Shown: piece after piece, positions 50,119 through 59,682 of the stretch | Layout: every line of letters starts with the position of its first letter | Numbering within the stretch: the first letter of the stretch is position 1 | NCBI RefSeq assembly: GCF_000716785.1 | Contig: NZ_JNYY01000005.1 | Span: forward strand, 310,001-374,000 | Source of the DNA: Amycolatopsis vancoresmycina | GTDB taxonomy: Bacteria; Actinomycetota; Actinomycetes; Mycobacteriales; Pseudonocardiaceae | Direction: 5' to 3' | Length of the DNA stretch: 64,000 nt | Notes under the pieces: generated by a model | What the model saw: only the letters and a program-made list of their open reading frames with translations | What the model was told of the DNA's origin: nothing | Databases searched by the model: none | Made by a program: the position numbers and the translations under genes

Positions 50119-52095
50119 TCAGTTGAGGATTTCGACGGTGCGCACGGCCTGCGCGCACGCGGTACCGACCCGGCTCCGCAGCCCGGCCGTGGCGTACTGG
50201 CAGCCGACGTGCACCCGGATCCGGCCCTTCGCCACGACGTACCAGTCGACCTGGAGGTCGGGCCGGTCCGGCTTGCTCTCGTGGTAGCCGATCACCGTCT
50301 TGCCGGCGTAGGCCAGGTTCGGGTCGAACGCGCTCCAGCGGGTGGGGTCGCCGTCCGCGCTGCGCTTGAGCTCGTCGACGAGCTTCTGCGGGTCCGCGGT
50401 CGCGTCGTAGTCCATCACGTACTCCTGCGCGACCAGGAGGTCGTTGCCGCCCGGGGACTCCTGCGGGTGGATGACGACCTGCCGCTCGGCGACCCGGTCG
50501 TCGGTCTGCACCCAGTCCAGTGGCGCGACGAACTTGAAGTTGTACTGCGAGAGCGTCCGGCCGGTCTCGCCCTGGTCCCCCGAGCCGCGGAACACGAAGA
50601 TCCCGGCGACGACGAGCGCGGCCACGACGACCACCGCGACCGCGGCGGCGCCCCACAGCTTCCGGCGGCTCTTCCCGGCCGGTTCGGGTGCCGGCCGGAC
50701 CCCGGACTTCGGGCCCGGCTGGGCGGGCTGGCCGGCGGGCGGCGTCCACGGGCGGGCCGCCGGACGGCCGGGCGGCGGTGCCGGGCGGTTCGCGTTCGGC
50801 GGGAACCCGCCCGGTGCGGGCGGCGTGCGCGGCGGGGCCGGGCGCGGGGCGACGTCGCCGGGCCGGACGACCTCCGTGCGCTGGGCCGCCGGGCCGGCCG
50901 CCGCCGCGCCCAGCCGCGCCATCGCTTCGCCGGGCAGCGCGCCGGTGCGGTCCGGGTCCACCAGCACCGCCCGCAGCGCGCCGCGCGCGACCACCGTCTC
51001 GGGCTGGTCGAGGCTCGTCGGCACGACGCCGGTGCGTTCGTGCACCAGCCGCGAGATCATCGGGATCCGGCTGGACCCGCCGACCAGGAAGATCGCCGTG
51101 AGCTGCTTCGGCCGCAGGCCGGCGTCGCCGATCGCGGCGACCGTCAGCTCGACGGCCCGGCCCAGCGGCGCCGCGATCAGCCGTTCGAGGTCCTCCCGGG
51201 TCACGTGCGCGTCGGCGAACGGCGGCGGCATCGGCACGTCGGTGTAGGCGTGCCGCGACAGCGTCTCCTTCGCGCCCCGCACGTCCTGGCGCAGCACGCG
51301 GCGGCGGCGCCGGTCCACCAGCTCGCGCCCTTCGACGAGCTGGCGCCACGCGTCCGGGTCCGCCGCGGCCACCAGGGAACCGATGTGCTCCAGCAGCGCC
51401 TGGTCGATGTCCGCGCCACCGAAACCGGGGTCGCCGCGGGTGGCGAGCACCTGGAAGCCGCCGCGCTGCGGACGGCCGGCGCGGTCCCGCCCGGTGTCCG
51501 GCGGCAGCCGCCGCACCACGCTGACGTCGACCGTGCCGCCGCCGAGGTCGAGCACGGCAAGCGCGTCGCCGGGGCGGCCGCTGAACTCCACGGTGCGGTC
51601 GTTCGTCACTTCCTGCGGCGCGAACGTCGCCGCGTGGTACACCGCCGCCGCGACCGGCTCCGGCACCAGCGCGACCTCGCGCGCCAGCCCGCCCGCGGCC
51701 TGCCGCAGCAGCCGGGTGCGGATCGCGCCCCAGTCCGCCGGGTGGGTCAGCACCAGCAGGTCGACCTCGGCCTCACCGGCCAGCCGGCGCGCCTCGGCCA
51801 CCGCGCGGCCCAGCACCGCGTGCACGACGTCGGTGACCCGCAGGACGGACTCGCCGAGCAGCAGCTCGCCCTCGTCGATCCGGCGCTTCGGGTTCGGCTC
51901 GTACCGCGACGGGTCGACGGCCGCCTGCCGCTCGGCCTCCTGGCCGACGAACAGCGTGCCGTCCGCCGCCGCGTACACCGCCGAGGACATCAGCGGCTGG
52001 CCGTCGATCACCACGACCTGCGGCTCGCGCCCGTTCACCGAGGCGACGACGCAGGTGCTCGAGGTCCCGAAGTCCACCGCAACCCGGACCGTCAC
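50119..52095 (-). CDS. Hsp70-like ATPase fused to Rv3446c-type secretion domain
   Basis: 658 residues. The N-terminal half (about 1-380) is an Hsp70/actin-like ATPase (V-D-F-G-T-S-S-T, L-D-L-G-G-G-T-V-D, V-G-G-S-S-R-I-P). A Pro-rich linker (about 390-475) leads to one membrane helix (about 480-505) and an outer domain of the type VII secretion-associated Rv3446c family. The peptide-binding domain of DnaK is missing. The GTG start has GGGAG seven bases upstream. Encoded between the short DDDEDFS protein and eccC; probably a structural or energising part of the ESX-4 machine at the membrane. Confidence 0.87.
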   Translation of the reverse strand: MTVRVAVDFGTSSTCVVASVNGREPQVVVIDGQPLMSSAVYAAADGTLFVGQEAERQAAVDPSRYEPNPKRRIDEGELLLGESVLRVTDVVHAVLGRAVAEARRLAGEAEVDLLVLTHPADWGAIRTRLLRQAAGGLAREVALVPEPVAAAVYHAATFAPQEVTNDRTVEFSGRPGDALAVLDLGGGTVDVSVVRRLPPDTGRDRAGRPQRGGFQVLATRGDPGFGGADIDQALLEHIGSLVAAADPDAWRQLVEGRELVDRRRRRVLRQDVRGAKETLSRHAYTDVPMPPPFADAHVTREDLERLIAAPLGRAVELTVAAIGDAGLRPKQLTAIFLVGGSSRIPMISRLVHERTGVVPTSLDQPETVVARGALRAVLVDPDRTGALPGEAMARLGAAAAGPAAQRTEVVRPGDVAPRPAPPRTPPAPGGFPPNANRPAPPPGRPAARPWTPPAGQPAQPGPKSGVRPAPEPAGKSRRKLWGAAAVAVVVVAALVVAGIFVFRGSGDQGETGRTLSQYNFKFVAPLDWVQTDDRVAERQVVIHPQESPGGNDLLVAQEYVMDYDATADPQKLVDELKRSADGDPTRWSAFDPNLAYAGKTVIGYHESKPDRPDLQVDWYVVAKGRIRVHVGCQYATAGLRSRVGTACAQAVRTVEILN

Positions 52096-52198
52096 CAGCA
52101 GCTCCCGCACATTTCGTCGCGCTCCCCCGCGCCCCGCCCGCGGAACGCCTCGATGGGGAGGAACCTACCTCCCGCACCGGGGCGCCCCGTCGTCGTGT

Positions 52199-55100
52199 TC
52201 AGTCGGGCTGGATCCACGAGACCTGGATGAGCTGCTTGCCGAACTTGCGGGTGAGCATGTTGCCCCGGCCCGGCGGCATCGCGGACGGCTTGATGTTGCC
52301 GACCAGCGCGCCCTCGTCCCGCGAGCCGTTCATCACCATGCCCGGCGCCGCGATCTCCTTGAGCTTGCCGATGATCGGGTCGTACATCGCCTTGCTCGCG
52401 CCACCGGTGCGCCGCACGACCACCAAGTGCAGGCCGACGTCCTTGGCCTGCGGCAGGAAGTCGGAGATCTTCCGCAGCGGGTTGGTGCTCGACGTCGCCA
52501 CCAGGTCGTAGTCGTCGACCAGGATGAACAGCTCCGGGCCCTTCCACCACGACCGCGTCTTCAGCTGCTCCTGCGTGACGTCCGGGCCCGGCAGGCGCCG
52601 GGTCATCGAGTTGAAGACGTCGTTGATCATGCTTTCCAGCTGTGCCGCCGAAACCGCGTACCCGAGCAGCGAGTCGCCCTGGACGAACCCGAGCATCGTG
52701 CGCCGGTAGTCGACCAGCAGGATGAGCCCTTCCTTGGCGGTGTACCGCTCGGAGATGCCCCGGGCGATCTGCCGCAGCAGGTTCGTCTTGCCCGACTCGC
52801 CGTCCGCGAACGCGTAGAAGTGCGGCTCGGCGTTGAAGTCGAGGTAGATCGGCTGCAGGTCCTCTTCGTTGACGCCGATCGGGATCAGCTTGGAGTCCCG
52901 CGCGGAGTCGAGCTTGAGCACCTCTTCGTAGGTGATCAGCTCCGGCAGCAGGCGGACCTGCGGCGCGACCCGGCCGCGCCAGGCGCCCTTGATCTTCGCC
53001 ACCGCGTCGGCCACGCCGGCCGCGATCGTCTCCGGGTCGCTGGAACCGTCGATCCGCGGCAGGCCGCCCAGCATGTGCAGCTTTTCGCGGGTCATGCCGC
53101 GGCCCGGCCGCCCGGCCGGCACGTTCACCGCGATGCGGCGGTCGATGTCCGACTCGGTCGGGTCACCGAGGCGCAGCTCGAACCGGGTGCCGATCATGTC
53201 CTTGATCGCCGGGCGGATGTCGGCCCACCGGTTGGCCGCGATGACCACGTGCACGCCGTAGGACAGACCCTGCGTGGCGAGCCGGGTGATCGTGGCCTCG
53301 AGCTCTTCGAAGTCGTCGCGCAGGGCCCGCCAGTTGTCCACGATCAGGAACGCGTCGCCGAACGGGTCCTGCTCCGGCCGGATCTCGCCGCGGCGCTTGC
53401 GGTTGCGGAACTCGGTCATCGAGTCGATGCCCATCGCCCCGAACCGGCCTTCGCGCTCGGTGAGCAGGGTGGTCAGCTCGGCCACGATCCGGCGGGCCTT
53501 GTCCGGCTCGCGCCGGGCCACCGCGACCCCGCCGACGTGCGGCAGGTCCGCGAGCCCGGCCAGGGTGCCACCACCGAGGTCGAGGCAGTAGAACTGCGCT
53601 TCCTCCGGCGTGTGCGTCAGCGCCATCGACATGATCAGCGTGCGCAGCATCGTCGACTTGCCGGTCTGCGGACCGCCGACGATCACGCCGTGCCCGGCCG
53701 CGCCGGAGAAGTCCGCCCACAGCGGGTCACGCCGCTGCTCGTACGGCCGGTCGATGATGCCGAGCGGCACCTGCAGCCGCCCGTTGCCGAAGAAGCCCAC
53801 CGGGGACAGGCCGCGGTCGTCGGTCGGGTTCAGGTTGGGCAGCAGGGTGTCGAGCGAGTTCGGGTCCTTCAGCGGCGGCAGCCACACCTCGTGCGCCGGC
53901 GGGCCCTGGCCCACCAGCCGCGACACGATGACGTCCAGCTCGCTGGGTTCGACCGCCTCCTCCGACTGCGGCGCCGCGGCCACCGGGGCGGCCTCGACCT
54001 GCTGCGGCTCCGGCTCCTTGGGCAGCTCGACGAAGTCCGGGACGAACAGCTGCGGCCGCTTGTCCGCGCGGACCACGGTCGCCGCCGGACCGGCCGCCTT
54101 CAACCCGGCCGGCCGGTACGGGCCCGAGACGTAGGACGCCTTGAACCGCACCAGCGTCGACGTGTCGTACTTGAGGTACCCGCCACCGGGGACCGACGGC
54201 AGCTCGAACGCGTCCGGCACGCCGATCGCGGCGCGGGATTCCGCGGCCGAGAACGTCTTGAGGCCGATCCGGTACGACAGGTGCGAGTCCAGGCCGCGCA
54301 GCTTGCCTTCTTCGAGGCGCTGCGAGGCGAGCAGCATGTGCATCTGCAGCGACCGGCCCAGCCGGCCGATGGCGACGAACAGGTCGATGAAGTCCGGCTT
54401 CGCGCTCAGCAGCTCGGAGAACTCGTCACAGACGATGAACAGCGCGGGCAGCGGGTCGAGGTCGGCGCCGTTCTCGCGCGCTTTCTCGTATTCCCAGACG
54501 TTCTTGAAGTTGCCGCCGTTCTTCAGCGCTTCCTGGCGGCGGTTCATCTCGCCGGCCAGCGCGTCCTTCATCCGGTCGACCAGCGTGACCTCGTCCGCGA
54601 GGTTGGTGATGACCGCGGAGACGTGCGGGGCCTTGTCCAGGCCCAGGAACGTCGCGCCACCCTTGAAGTCCACCAGGACGAAGTTGAGCGTGGACGACGA
54701 GTGCGTGGCCAGCAGGCCCAGCACCAGGGTGCGGAGGAACTCGGACTTGCCGGAACCGGTCGCGCCGATGCACAGGCCGTGCGGGCCCATGCCTTCGGCG
54801 GCGGCTTCCTTGATGTCCAGCTCGACCGGCTGGCCGTACTCGCCGACGCCGAACGGCACGCGGTAGCGGTCCCGGATCGGCCGCGGCCGCCACGCCTGCT
54901 GGACGTCGAACGTCATCGGGTCGCCCGGGATGCCGAGCAGCTCCAGCAGCGACGGGTTGGACAGCAGCGGCTCTTCGTCACCGACGTCCTGGCCGGCGGC
55001 ACCGCCGACGCGGTAGGGCGAAATGAGCCGGGCCAGCGACTCGGTCTCGACCAGGCTGAGGGTGTCCGGGCGGCCGAACCACTCGACACCGCCGGCGCTG

Positions 55101-56212
55101 CGCGCGCCCAGCCTGTCGGGCTCCACGACCAGCCGGAGGCCGCGGCGGGCGGCGAGGTTGCCGAGGGAGTCGGACAGGTCGATCAGCGTGACGCCGACCA
55201 GCCCCTCCTCCAGGACGATCTGTTCTTCGCGGGTGACCTCGGCGTCGTCGATGATGATGACGACGTGCGGCTGGTCCGGCGCCGGCGTGGCGTTGCGGGA
55301 GAAACGCTGGCGGTCACGCAGTTCTTCGTCGAGCCAGTCTTCGATCTGGGCCAGCGAACCGGCCATCATGCGGAGCTGGCCGATGCCGTCCGACAGCGTG
55401 GGGTGCTGGACGTGCGGCAGCCACTTCGCCCACTCCCACTCCTCCTTCGCGCGGCCCGCGGTGGCGACCGCGATCAGCACGTCGTCGGGGCTGTGGAAGG
55501 AAACCAGCTGCGCGAGCATCGCGCGGGTGAGGCCGCGGGTCAGCGCGCGCTCGCCCTGCATGCTGACCGCGGCGAACCCGCGGAGGGTGATCTGGGTCGG
55601 CAGGTCCGGCACGATCGAGTGCGCGCGCACGAACCGGCGCAGCGCGAGGGTGGCGATCGGCTCCAGCTCGTCGACCGGCCCGGTCTGCGGCGGGACCAGC
55701 CGCGTGGCGAGGCGGTGCGAGCTGCGCCCGACGCGCAGGTGCAGGAAGTCCTGGTCGTTCTGGCGGCGCTCCCACATGCGGCGGCTGGCGGCCAGCGACC
55801 AGAGGGACTGCGGGTCGGGGTGGACCCATTCCAGTGCGGCGCGCTGGTCGACCATCGCCTCGCGGGCGCGGTCGCGCATCTGGCCCAGGTAACGCAGGTA
55901 GTCCTTGCGGTCTTCGTCCATCTCGGCGCGCTTGGCGCCGCCGCCCTTGCCGCCACCGCCCGCCATCATCCCGAGCGTCCCGACGACCATCATGCCGCCC
56001 ATGGCCATCATCATCGGGTTCCGCCCGCTGGCGGTGAACATGAAGACCATCATCCCGATCGACGCGAAGATCATCACGATCGGCAGCGCCTTCATCACGA
56101 TGTTGCCGGGGATGACCCGGGGCACCTCGGGCGGCGGCTCGAGGTGCACCTCACCGCCCGGCGGCCGCGGTGCCGCCAGCCGCGGCGACTTCTTGAACTG
56201 CAGCGTGCTCAT
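52199..56212 (-). CDS. eccC: type VII secretion ATPase EccC
   Basis: 1337 residues, a single-chain EccC (EccCa and EccCb joined) that energises ESX secretion. Two membrane helices at about 40-57 and 65-84 are followed by a DUF domain and three FtsK/SpoIIIE ATPase domains with Walker A loops G-A-T-G-S-G-K-S (about 476), G-G-P-Q-T-G-K-S-T (about 840) and D-G-E-S-G-K-T-N (about 1135). ATG chosen with GAGGGG upstream. Divergent from eccD, as eccC4/eccD4 in Mycobacterium. Confidence 0.96.
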   Translation of the reverse strand: MSTLQFKKSPRLAAPRPPGGEVHLEPPPEVPRVIPGNIVMKALPIVMIFASIGMMVFMFTASGRNPMMMAMGGMMVVGTLGMMAGGGGKGGGAKRAEMDEDRKDYLRYLGQMRDRAREAMVDQRAALEWVHPDPQSLWSLAASRRMWERRQNDQDFLHLRVGRSSHRLATRLVPPQTGPVDELEPIATLALRRFVRAHSIVPDLPTQITLRGFAAVSMQGERALTRGLTRAMLAQLVSFHSPDDVLIAVATAGRAKEEWEWAKWLPHVQHPTLSDGIGQLRMMAGSLAQIEDWLDEELRDRQRFSRNATPAPDQPHVVIIIDDAEVTREEQIVLEEGLVGVTLIDLSDSLGNLAARRGLRLVVEPDRLGARSAGGVEWFGRPDTLSLVETESLARLISPYRVGGAAGQDVGDEEPLLSNPSLLELLGIPGDPMTFDVQQAWRPRPIRDRYRVPFGVGEYGQPVELDIKEAAAEGMGPHGLCIGATGSGKSEFLRTLVLGLLATHSSSTLNFVLVDFKGGATFLGLDKAPHVSAVITNLADEVTLVDRMKDALAGEMNRRQEALKNGGNFKNVWEYEKARENGADLDPLPALFIVCDEFSELLSAKPDFIDLFVAIGRLGRSLQMHMLLASQRLEEGKLRGLDSHLSYRIGLKTFSAAESRAAIGVPDAFELPSVPGGGYLKYDTSTLVRFKASYVSGPYRPAGLKAAGPAATVVRADKRPQLFVPDFVELPKEPEPQQVEAAPVAAAPQSEEAVEPSELDVIVSRLVGQGPPAHEVWLPPLKDPNSLDTLLPNLNPTDDRGLSPVGFFGNGRLQVPLGIIDRPYEQRRDPLWADFSGAAGHGVIVGGPQTGKSTMLRTLIMSMALTHTPEEAQFYCLDLGGGTLAGLADLPHVGGVAVARREPDKARRIVAELTTLLTEREGRFGAMGIDSMTEFRNRKRRGEIRPEQDPFGDAFLIVDNWRALRDDFEELEATITRLATQGLSYGVHVVIAANRWADIRPAIKDMIGTRFELRLGDPTESDIDRRIAVNVPAGRPGRGMTREKLHMLGGLPRIDGSSDPETIAAGVADAVAKIKGAWRGRVAPQVRLLPELITYEEVLKLDSARDSKLIPIGVNEEDLQPIYLDFNAEPHFYAFADGESGKTNLLRQIARGISERYTAKEGLILLVDYRRTMLGFVQGDSLLGYAVSAAQLESMINDVFNSMTRRLPGPDVTQEQLKTRSWWKGPELFILVDDYDLVATSSTNPLRKISDFLPQAKDVGLHLVVVRRTGGASKAMYDPIIGKLKEIAAPGMVMNGSRDEGALVGNIKPSAMPPGRGNMLTRKFGKQLIQVSWIQPD

Positions 56213-56495
56213 CGAAGGACCCCTCTTCAAACTCGACGATGGCGGCCACCGCGTTGGGTGCAAGGTGCGCGGAACAACCTATCGAACGCCGCGGGCGAAT
56301 TCCGGCGGATGCCGGAACACCTCGTGAACCCGTGACGACCTCGCCTCGCGAGTGTACGACGGGCCACCGACAGTAACGGCGTCCTCGGGCCGGTGAGCTG
56401 CGGCCGACGGTGATTTTCGGACGTTCGGTGCTGCCCGCGGGGTGCTTCGGTATAAGTTCCCCCGGGAGACGTCTCATCAGAGCGGGGGCAGTGCA

Positions 56496-57890
56496 GTGGC
56501 TACGGGCACGACAGTTTTCAGCAGGGTGACGGTCGTCGCGCCCTCCACGCGGATCGACGTCGCGCTGCCCGCCGACGTCGCGGTGGCCGACCTCCTGCCG
56601 ATGCTCCTGGACATGGCCAAGGAGACCTCGCCCGACGGCGGCGCCCGGCACGGCGGCTGGGCGCTGGCGAAGCTCGGCGACGCCCCGCTCGACCCCAGCC
56701 GGACGCTGGCTTCGCTCGGCGTGGTCGACGGCGAGCTCCTGCAGCTGCGCAAGCGCAACGAGAACCCGCCGCCGCCGTTGTACGACGACGTCGTCGACGC
56801 CATCGCGGAGTCCTCCCCCGACAGCTTCCGCCCGTGGACCAAGGAGACCGCGAACCGGTTCGGGCACATCGCCGGCGGGCTGGCGCTGTTCGCCGCCGCC
56901 GTCGCGCTGTTCATGAGCGGCTCGCTCTACGGCGGCAGCGCGCTGGGCGCGGCCATCGCCGGCGGCATCGGTGCCGTCGCGTGCGTCGCGGTCGGCGCGA
57001 CGCTCGCCAAGGGCTACCAGGCGGAGCAGACCGGCGTGCTGATCGCCGCGGCGGGCGGCCTGCCGCTGGCCTTCGTCAGCGGCTTCTACATCGTGCCCGG
57101 CCTGTCGATGCGGGCGAACCTGCTGCTCGGCGCGGTGCTGGTGATCATCGTCGCCTCGGTCTGCATCATGGTGATCGGGGCCGGCATCACGACGTTCATC
57201 GCGGCGGCCACCGCGGGCACGTTCGGCGGCCTGGCCTTCCTGTTCGGCACGCTGGTCGCGCACCCCGCGGCCGGGATCGCGGCCGGCACGGTCGCGGTCG
57301 CCCTCGCCTGCATCTCGATCCTGCCGCGGGCCACGATCTGGCTCGCGAAGCTGCCGCTGCCGCACGTCCCGAGCAACGCCGAAGAGCTGAAGGAAGACTC
57401 CGGCTTCCCCGACTACCGGGCGATCGAGCGCCGCACGGCGGTGGCGCACAACTACATGACCGGCCTGATGGTCGGCTGCGGGGCCACCGTCGCGGTGGCC
57501 GCGATCATCGCCGCCACCGCGCCCGGCGCGTTCGGGATCATCCTCGGCGTCGTCGCGACGCTCGTCCTGCTGCTGCGCGCCCGCGCGTACGCCAACGGCA
57601 GCCAGGCGATCGCGCTGCTCACCACCGGCCTGGTCTCGGCCACCGGGATCGCCGTCGGCTGGCTCGTCTCGGCCGGCGCGCAGTACCGCCTGCTCTACGT
57701 CTTCGGTGTGCTGATCCTGCTGGCCGCCGGGGCGCTCGTGGTCGGCGTGATCTTCCCGAACCAGCGGTTCTCGCCGCCGCTGCGGCGCACCGTGGAAATC
57801 ATCGAAGCGGTCTGCATCGCCTCGGTGCTGCCCCTCGCCCTGGGTGTGATGGACCTCTACACCACCCTGCGGCACCTGAACTTCAAGTGA
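56496..57890 (+). CDS. eccD: type VII secretion integral membrane protein EccD
   Basis: 464 residues. A ubiquitin-like N-terminal domain (about 1-95, R-V-T-V-V-A-P-S-T-R-I-D-V-A-L-P) is followed by about eleven closely spaced membrane helices that form the channel part. GTG start with GGGGG upstream. The mycP gene starts 20 bases after it. Orientation relative to eccC and mycP equals that of Rv3448 in ESX-4. Confidence 0.94.
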   Translation: MATGTTVFSRVTVVAPSTRIDVALPADVAVADLLPMLLDMAKETSPDGGARHGGWALAKLGDAPLDPSRTLASLGVVDGELLQLRKRNENPPPPLYDDVVDAIAESSPDSFRPWTKETANRFGHIAGGLALFAAAVALFMSGSLYGGSALGAAIAGGIGAVACVAVGATLAKGYQAEQTGVLIAAAGGLPLAFVSGFYIVPGLSMRANLLLGAVLVIIVASVCIMVIGAGITTFIAAATAGTFGGLAFLFGTLVAHPAAGIAAGTVAVALACISILPRATIWLAKLPLPHVPSNAEELKEDSGFPDYRAIERRTAVAHNYMTGLMVGCGATVAVAAIIAATAPGAFGIILGVVATLVLLLRARAYANGSQAIALLTTGLVSATGIAVGWLVSAGAQYRLLYVFGVLILLAAGALVVGVIFPNQRFSPPLRRTVEIIEAVCIASVLPLALGVMDLYTTLRHLNFK

Positions 57891-57910
57891 CCGGATCGGG
57901 TGAATCTCCG

Positions 57911-59506
57911 ATGGCAGCAGCACGGCGTCCCGGCGCCACCCGGCGGACCACGACGGCCCTGCTGGCCGGCACGATCGGCCTCCTGTCGCCGCTGACGCTC
58001 GCGGTGCCGGCGTGGGCGCAGGCCGCGCCGGCGGACGGCTACTTCGCGACGCCCCCGCCGGTCGACATGGGCAAGCTGATCCCGGACTCGGGCCAGCCCG
58101 ACAAGAAGTACAAGCAGACGAAGGGCTGCGTGCAGCGCAGCACCCTCGGCCAGAACATCGAGATCAAGAACCGCCCGTGGGGCCAGGAGTACCTGCAGAT
58201 CTCCAAGGCGCAGGACATCGTCAAGGCGGCCACCGGCAGCGCCGGCGGCGGCGTCAAGGTCGCGGTGATCGACACCGGCGTGACGAAGCACCCGTGGTTC
58301 CAGGACCGGCTCAAGTCCGGCGGCGACTACGTGGCCACGCCGACGAAGGGCCAGCAGCCGGGGCTCGAGGACTGCGACGGCCACGGCACCGAGGTCGCCG
58401 GGATCATCGGGGCGAAGCCGGACAACCCCGAGGTCGGGTTCGTCGGCGTCGCGCCGGACGCCACGATCGTGTCCTACCGCCAGCTCAGCGAGAACTACGA
58501 GCCGGACACGTCGACCTCGACGCCGCCGGCGAGCAGCACCGGGGGCACGCCGTCGTCGAGCACCAGCCCGCCGCCGGGCGGTGGCGGCGGCAGCGGGGAA
58601 GGCGACCGGACCTCGCCCGGGCAGTCCAACGGCGGCCGCCAGCTGGAGAAGGCGGGCACCGCGGGCACGCTGAAGACGCTGGCCGAGATCATCCGCGGCA
58701 TCGCCGACCGGCACGAGGCCGACGTGATCAACATGTCGGTCGACAACTGCCGCCCGGCCACCGGCTCGATCACCGAAGGCGAGCAGCAGGTCCAGGCGGC
58801 CGTGCACCTCGCGGCGCAGGCGGGCATCGTGGTCGTCGCGGCGGCCGGCAACGCGACGGACACCTGCCCGCAGAACGACCAGCCGGACGCGCGCAAGCCG
58901 AAGACGATCGTGACGCCGCCGTGGTTCGCGGACGACGTCCTGTCGGTCGGCGCGATCGACGAGACCGGCGGCGTGGCGCAGTTCAGCGTGCACGGCCCGT
59001 GGGTCGGCGTCGCGGCCCCCGGCACGAAGATCATCTCCCTCGACCCGGCCGAGGGCTCCGGCAGCCTGGCGAACCTGACGTTCGAAAACGGCGACAAGGC
59101 CAGCGAAATCCAGGGCACGAGCTTCGCGGCGCCGTACGTCGCGGGCTTGGCGGCGCTGGTGAAGGCGAAGTACCCGCAGCTCGACGCCAAGGGCATCATC
59201 AACCGGATCAAGGAGACGGCCCAGCACCCGGCGGCCCCGGGCGGCCGCGACAACTTCGTCGGCGCCGGCGTGGTCGACCCGGTGGCGGCCCTGACGCAGG
59301 TCCTGCCGTCGGAGGTGGGCAACCAGGCCCCGATCCCGGCCCCGCAGCTGGCCCAGCTCCCCCCGGCCAACGACCACAGTTCGACCCCGGTGATCGTGGC
59401 ACTGGCCGGCACCGCGGGCGGCGTGCTGGCGTTGCTGATCACGCTGTTCGTGATGCACACGATCCGCCGCAACCGCCCGGCGGAGACGGACACCCGCCGC
59501 CGCTGA
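57911..59506 (+). CDS. mycP: type VII secretion subtilisin-like protease mycosin
   Basis: 531 residues: signal peptide (about 1-37), subtilase domain with D in V-I-D-T-G-V, H in D-G-H-G-T-E, and S in G-T-S-F-A-A-P, and a C-terminal membrane helix (about 495-515) with a basic tail. A Pro/Ser/Gly-rich insertion (about 200-250) lies between the His and Ser parts. Membrane-anchored outside, it stabilises the ESX complex and cuts substrates. Follows eccD; ends before the 21-bp repeat array. Confidence 0.94.
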   Translation: MAAARRPGATRRTTTALLAGTIGLLSPLTLAVPAWAQAAPADGYFATPPPVDMGKLIPDSGQPDKKYKQTKGCVQRSTLGQNIEIKNRPWGQEYLQISKAQDIVKAATGSAGGGVKVAVIDTGVTKHPWFQDRLKSGGDYVATPTKGQQPGLEDCDGHGTEVAGIIGAKPDNPEVGFVGVAPDATIVSYRQLSENYEPDTSTSTPPASSTGGTPSSSTSPPPGGGGGSGEGDRTSPGQSNGGRQLEKAGTAGTLKTLAEIIRGIADRHEADVINMSVDNCRPATGSITEGEQQVQAAVHLAAQAGIVVVAAAGNATDTCPQNDQPDARKPKTIVTPPWFADDVLSVGAIDETGGVAQFSVHGPWVGVAAPGTKIISLDPAEGSGSLANLTFENGDKASEIQGTSFAAPYVAGLAALVKAKYPQLDAKGIINRIKETAQHPAAPGGRDNFVGAGVVDPVAALTQVLPSEVGNQAPIPAPQLAQLPPANDHSSTPVIVALAGTAGGVLALLITLFVMHTIRRNRPAETDTRRR

Positions 59507-59512
59507 CCCACC

Positions 59513-59680
59513 CGTGATCAGCCGGGCATCTCGCGTGATTGAGCGGGCATCACCCGTGATCGGAGGGGCATCACGCGTGATTGGGCGGGCATCACACGAG
59601 ATGCCCCTCCAGACACGTGTAAAGCCCCTTCAGACACGCGCGATGCCTCTGCAAGCCCGCGTGATGCCCGTTGGGGGCCG
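59513..59680. repeat. 21-bp unit array, four direct then four inverted
   Basis: Eight 21-bp units, four in the CGTGATYRGSCGGGCATC orientation (from 59513) and four reading as the reverse complement (from 59597), filling the whole gap between the convergent mycP and WXG-like genes. Same family as the array at 4615-4740. Each unit is exactly 21 bp. Total 168 bp. Confidence 0.88.
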
Positions 59681-59682
59681 GG

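Noticed and set aside
51383..56335. 1650-codon plus-strand frame opposite eccC and the Hsp70-like gene
   Set aside because: Typical antisense shadow of GC-rich genes: composition is Arg/Val/Asp-rich without any domain, and the minus strand has clear EccC motifs.
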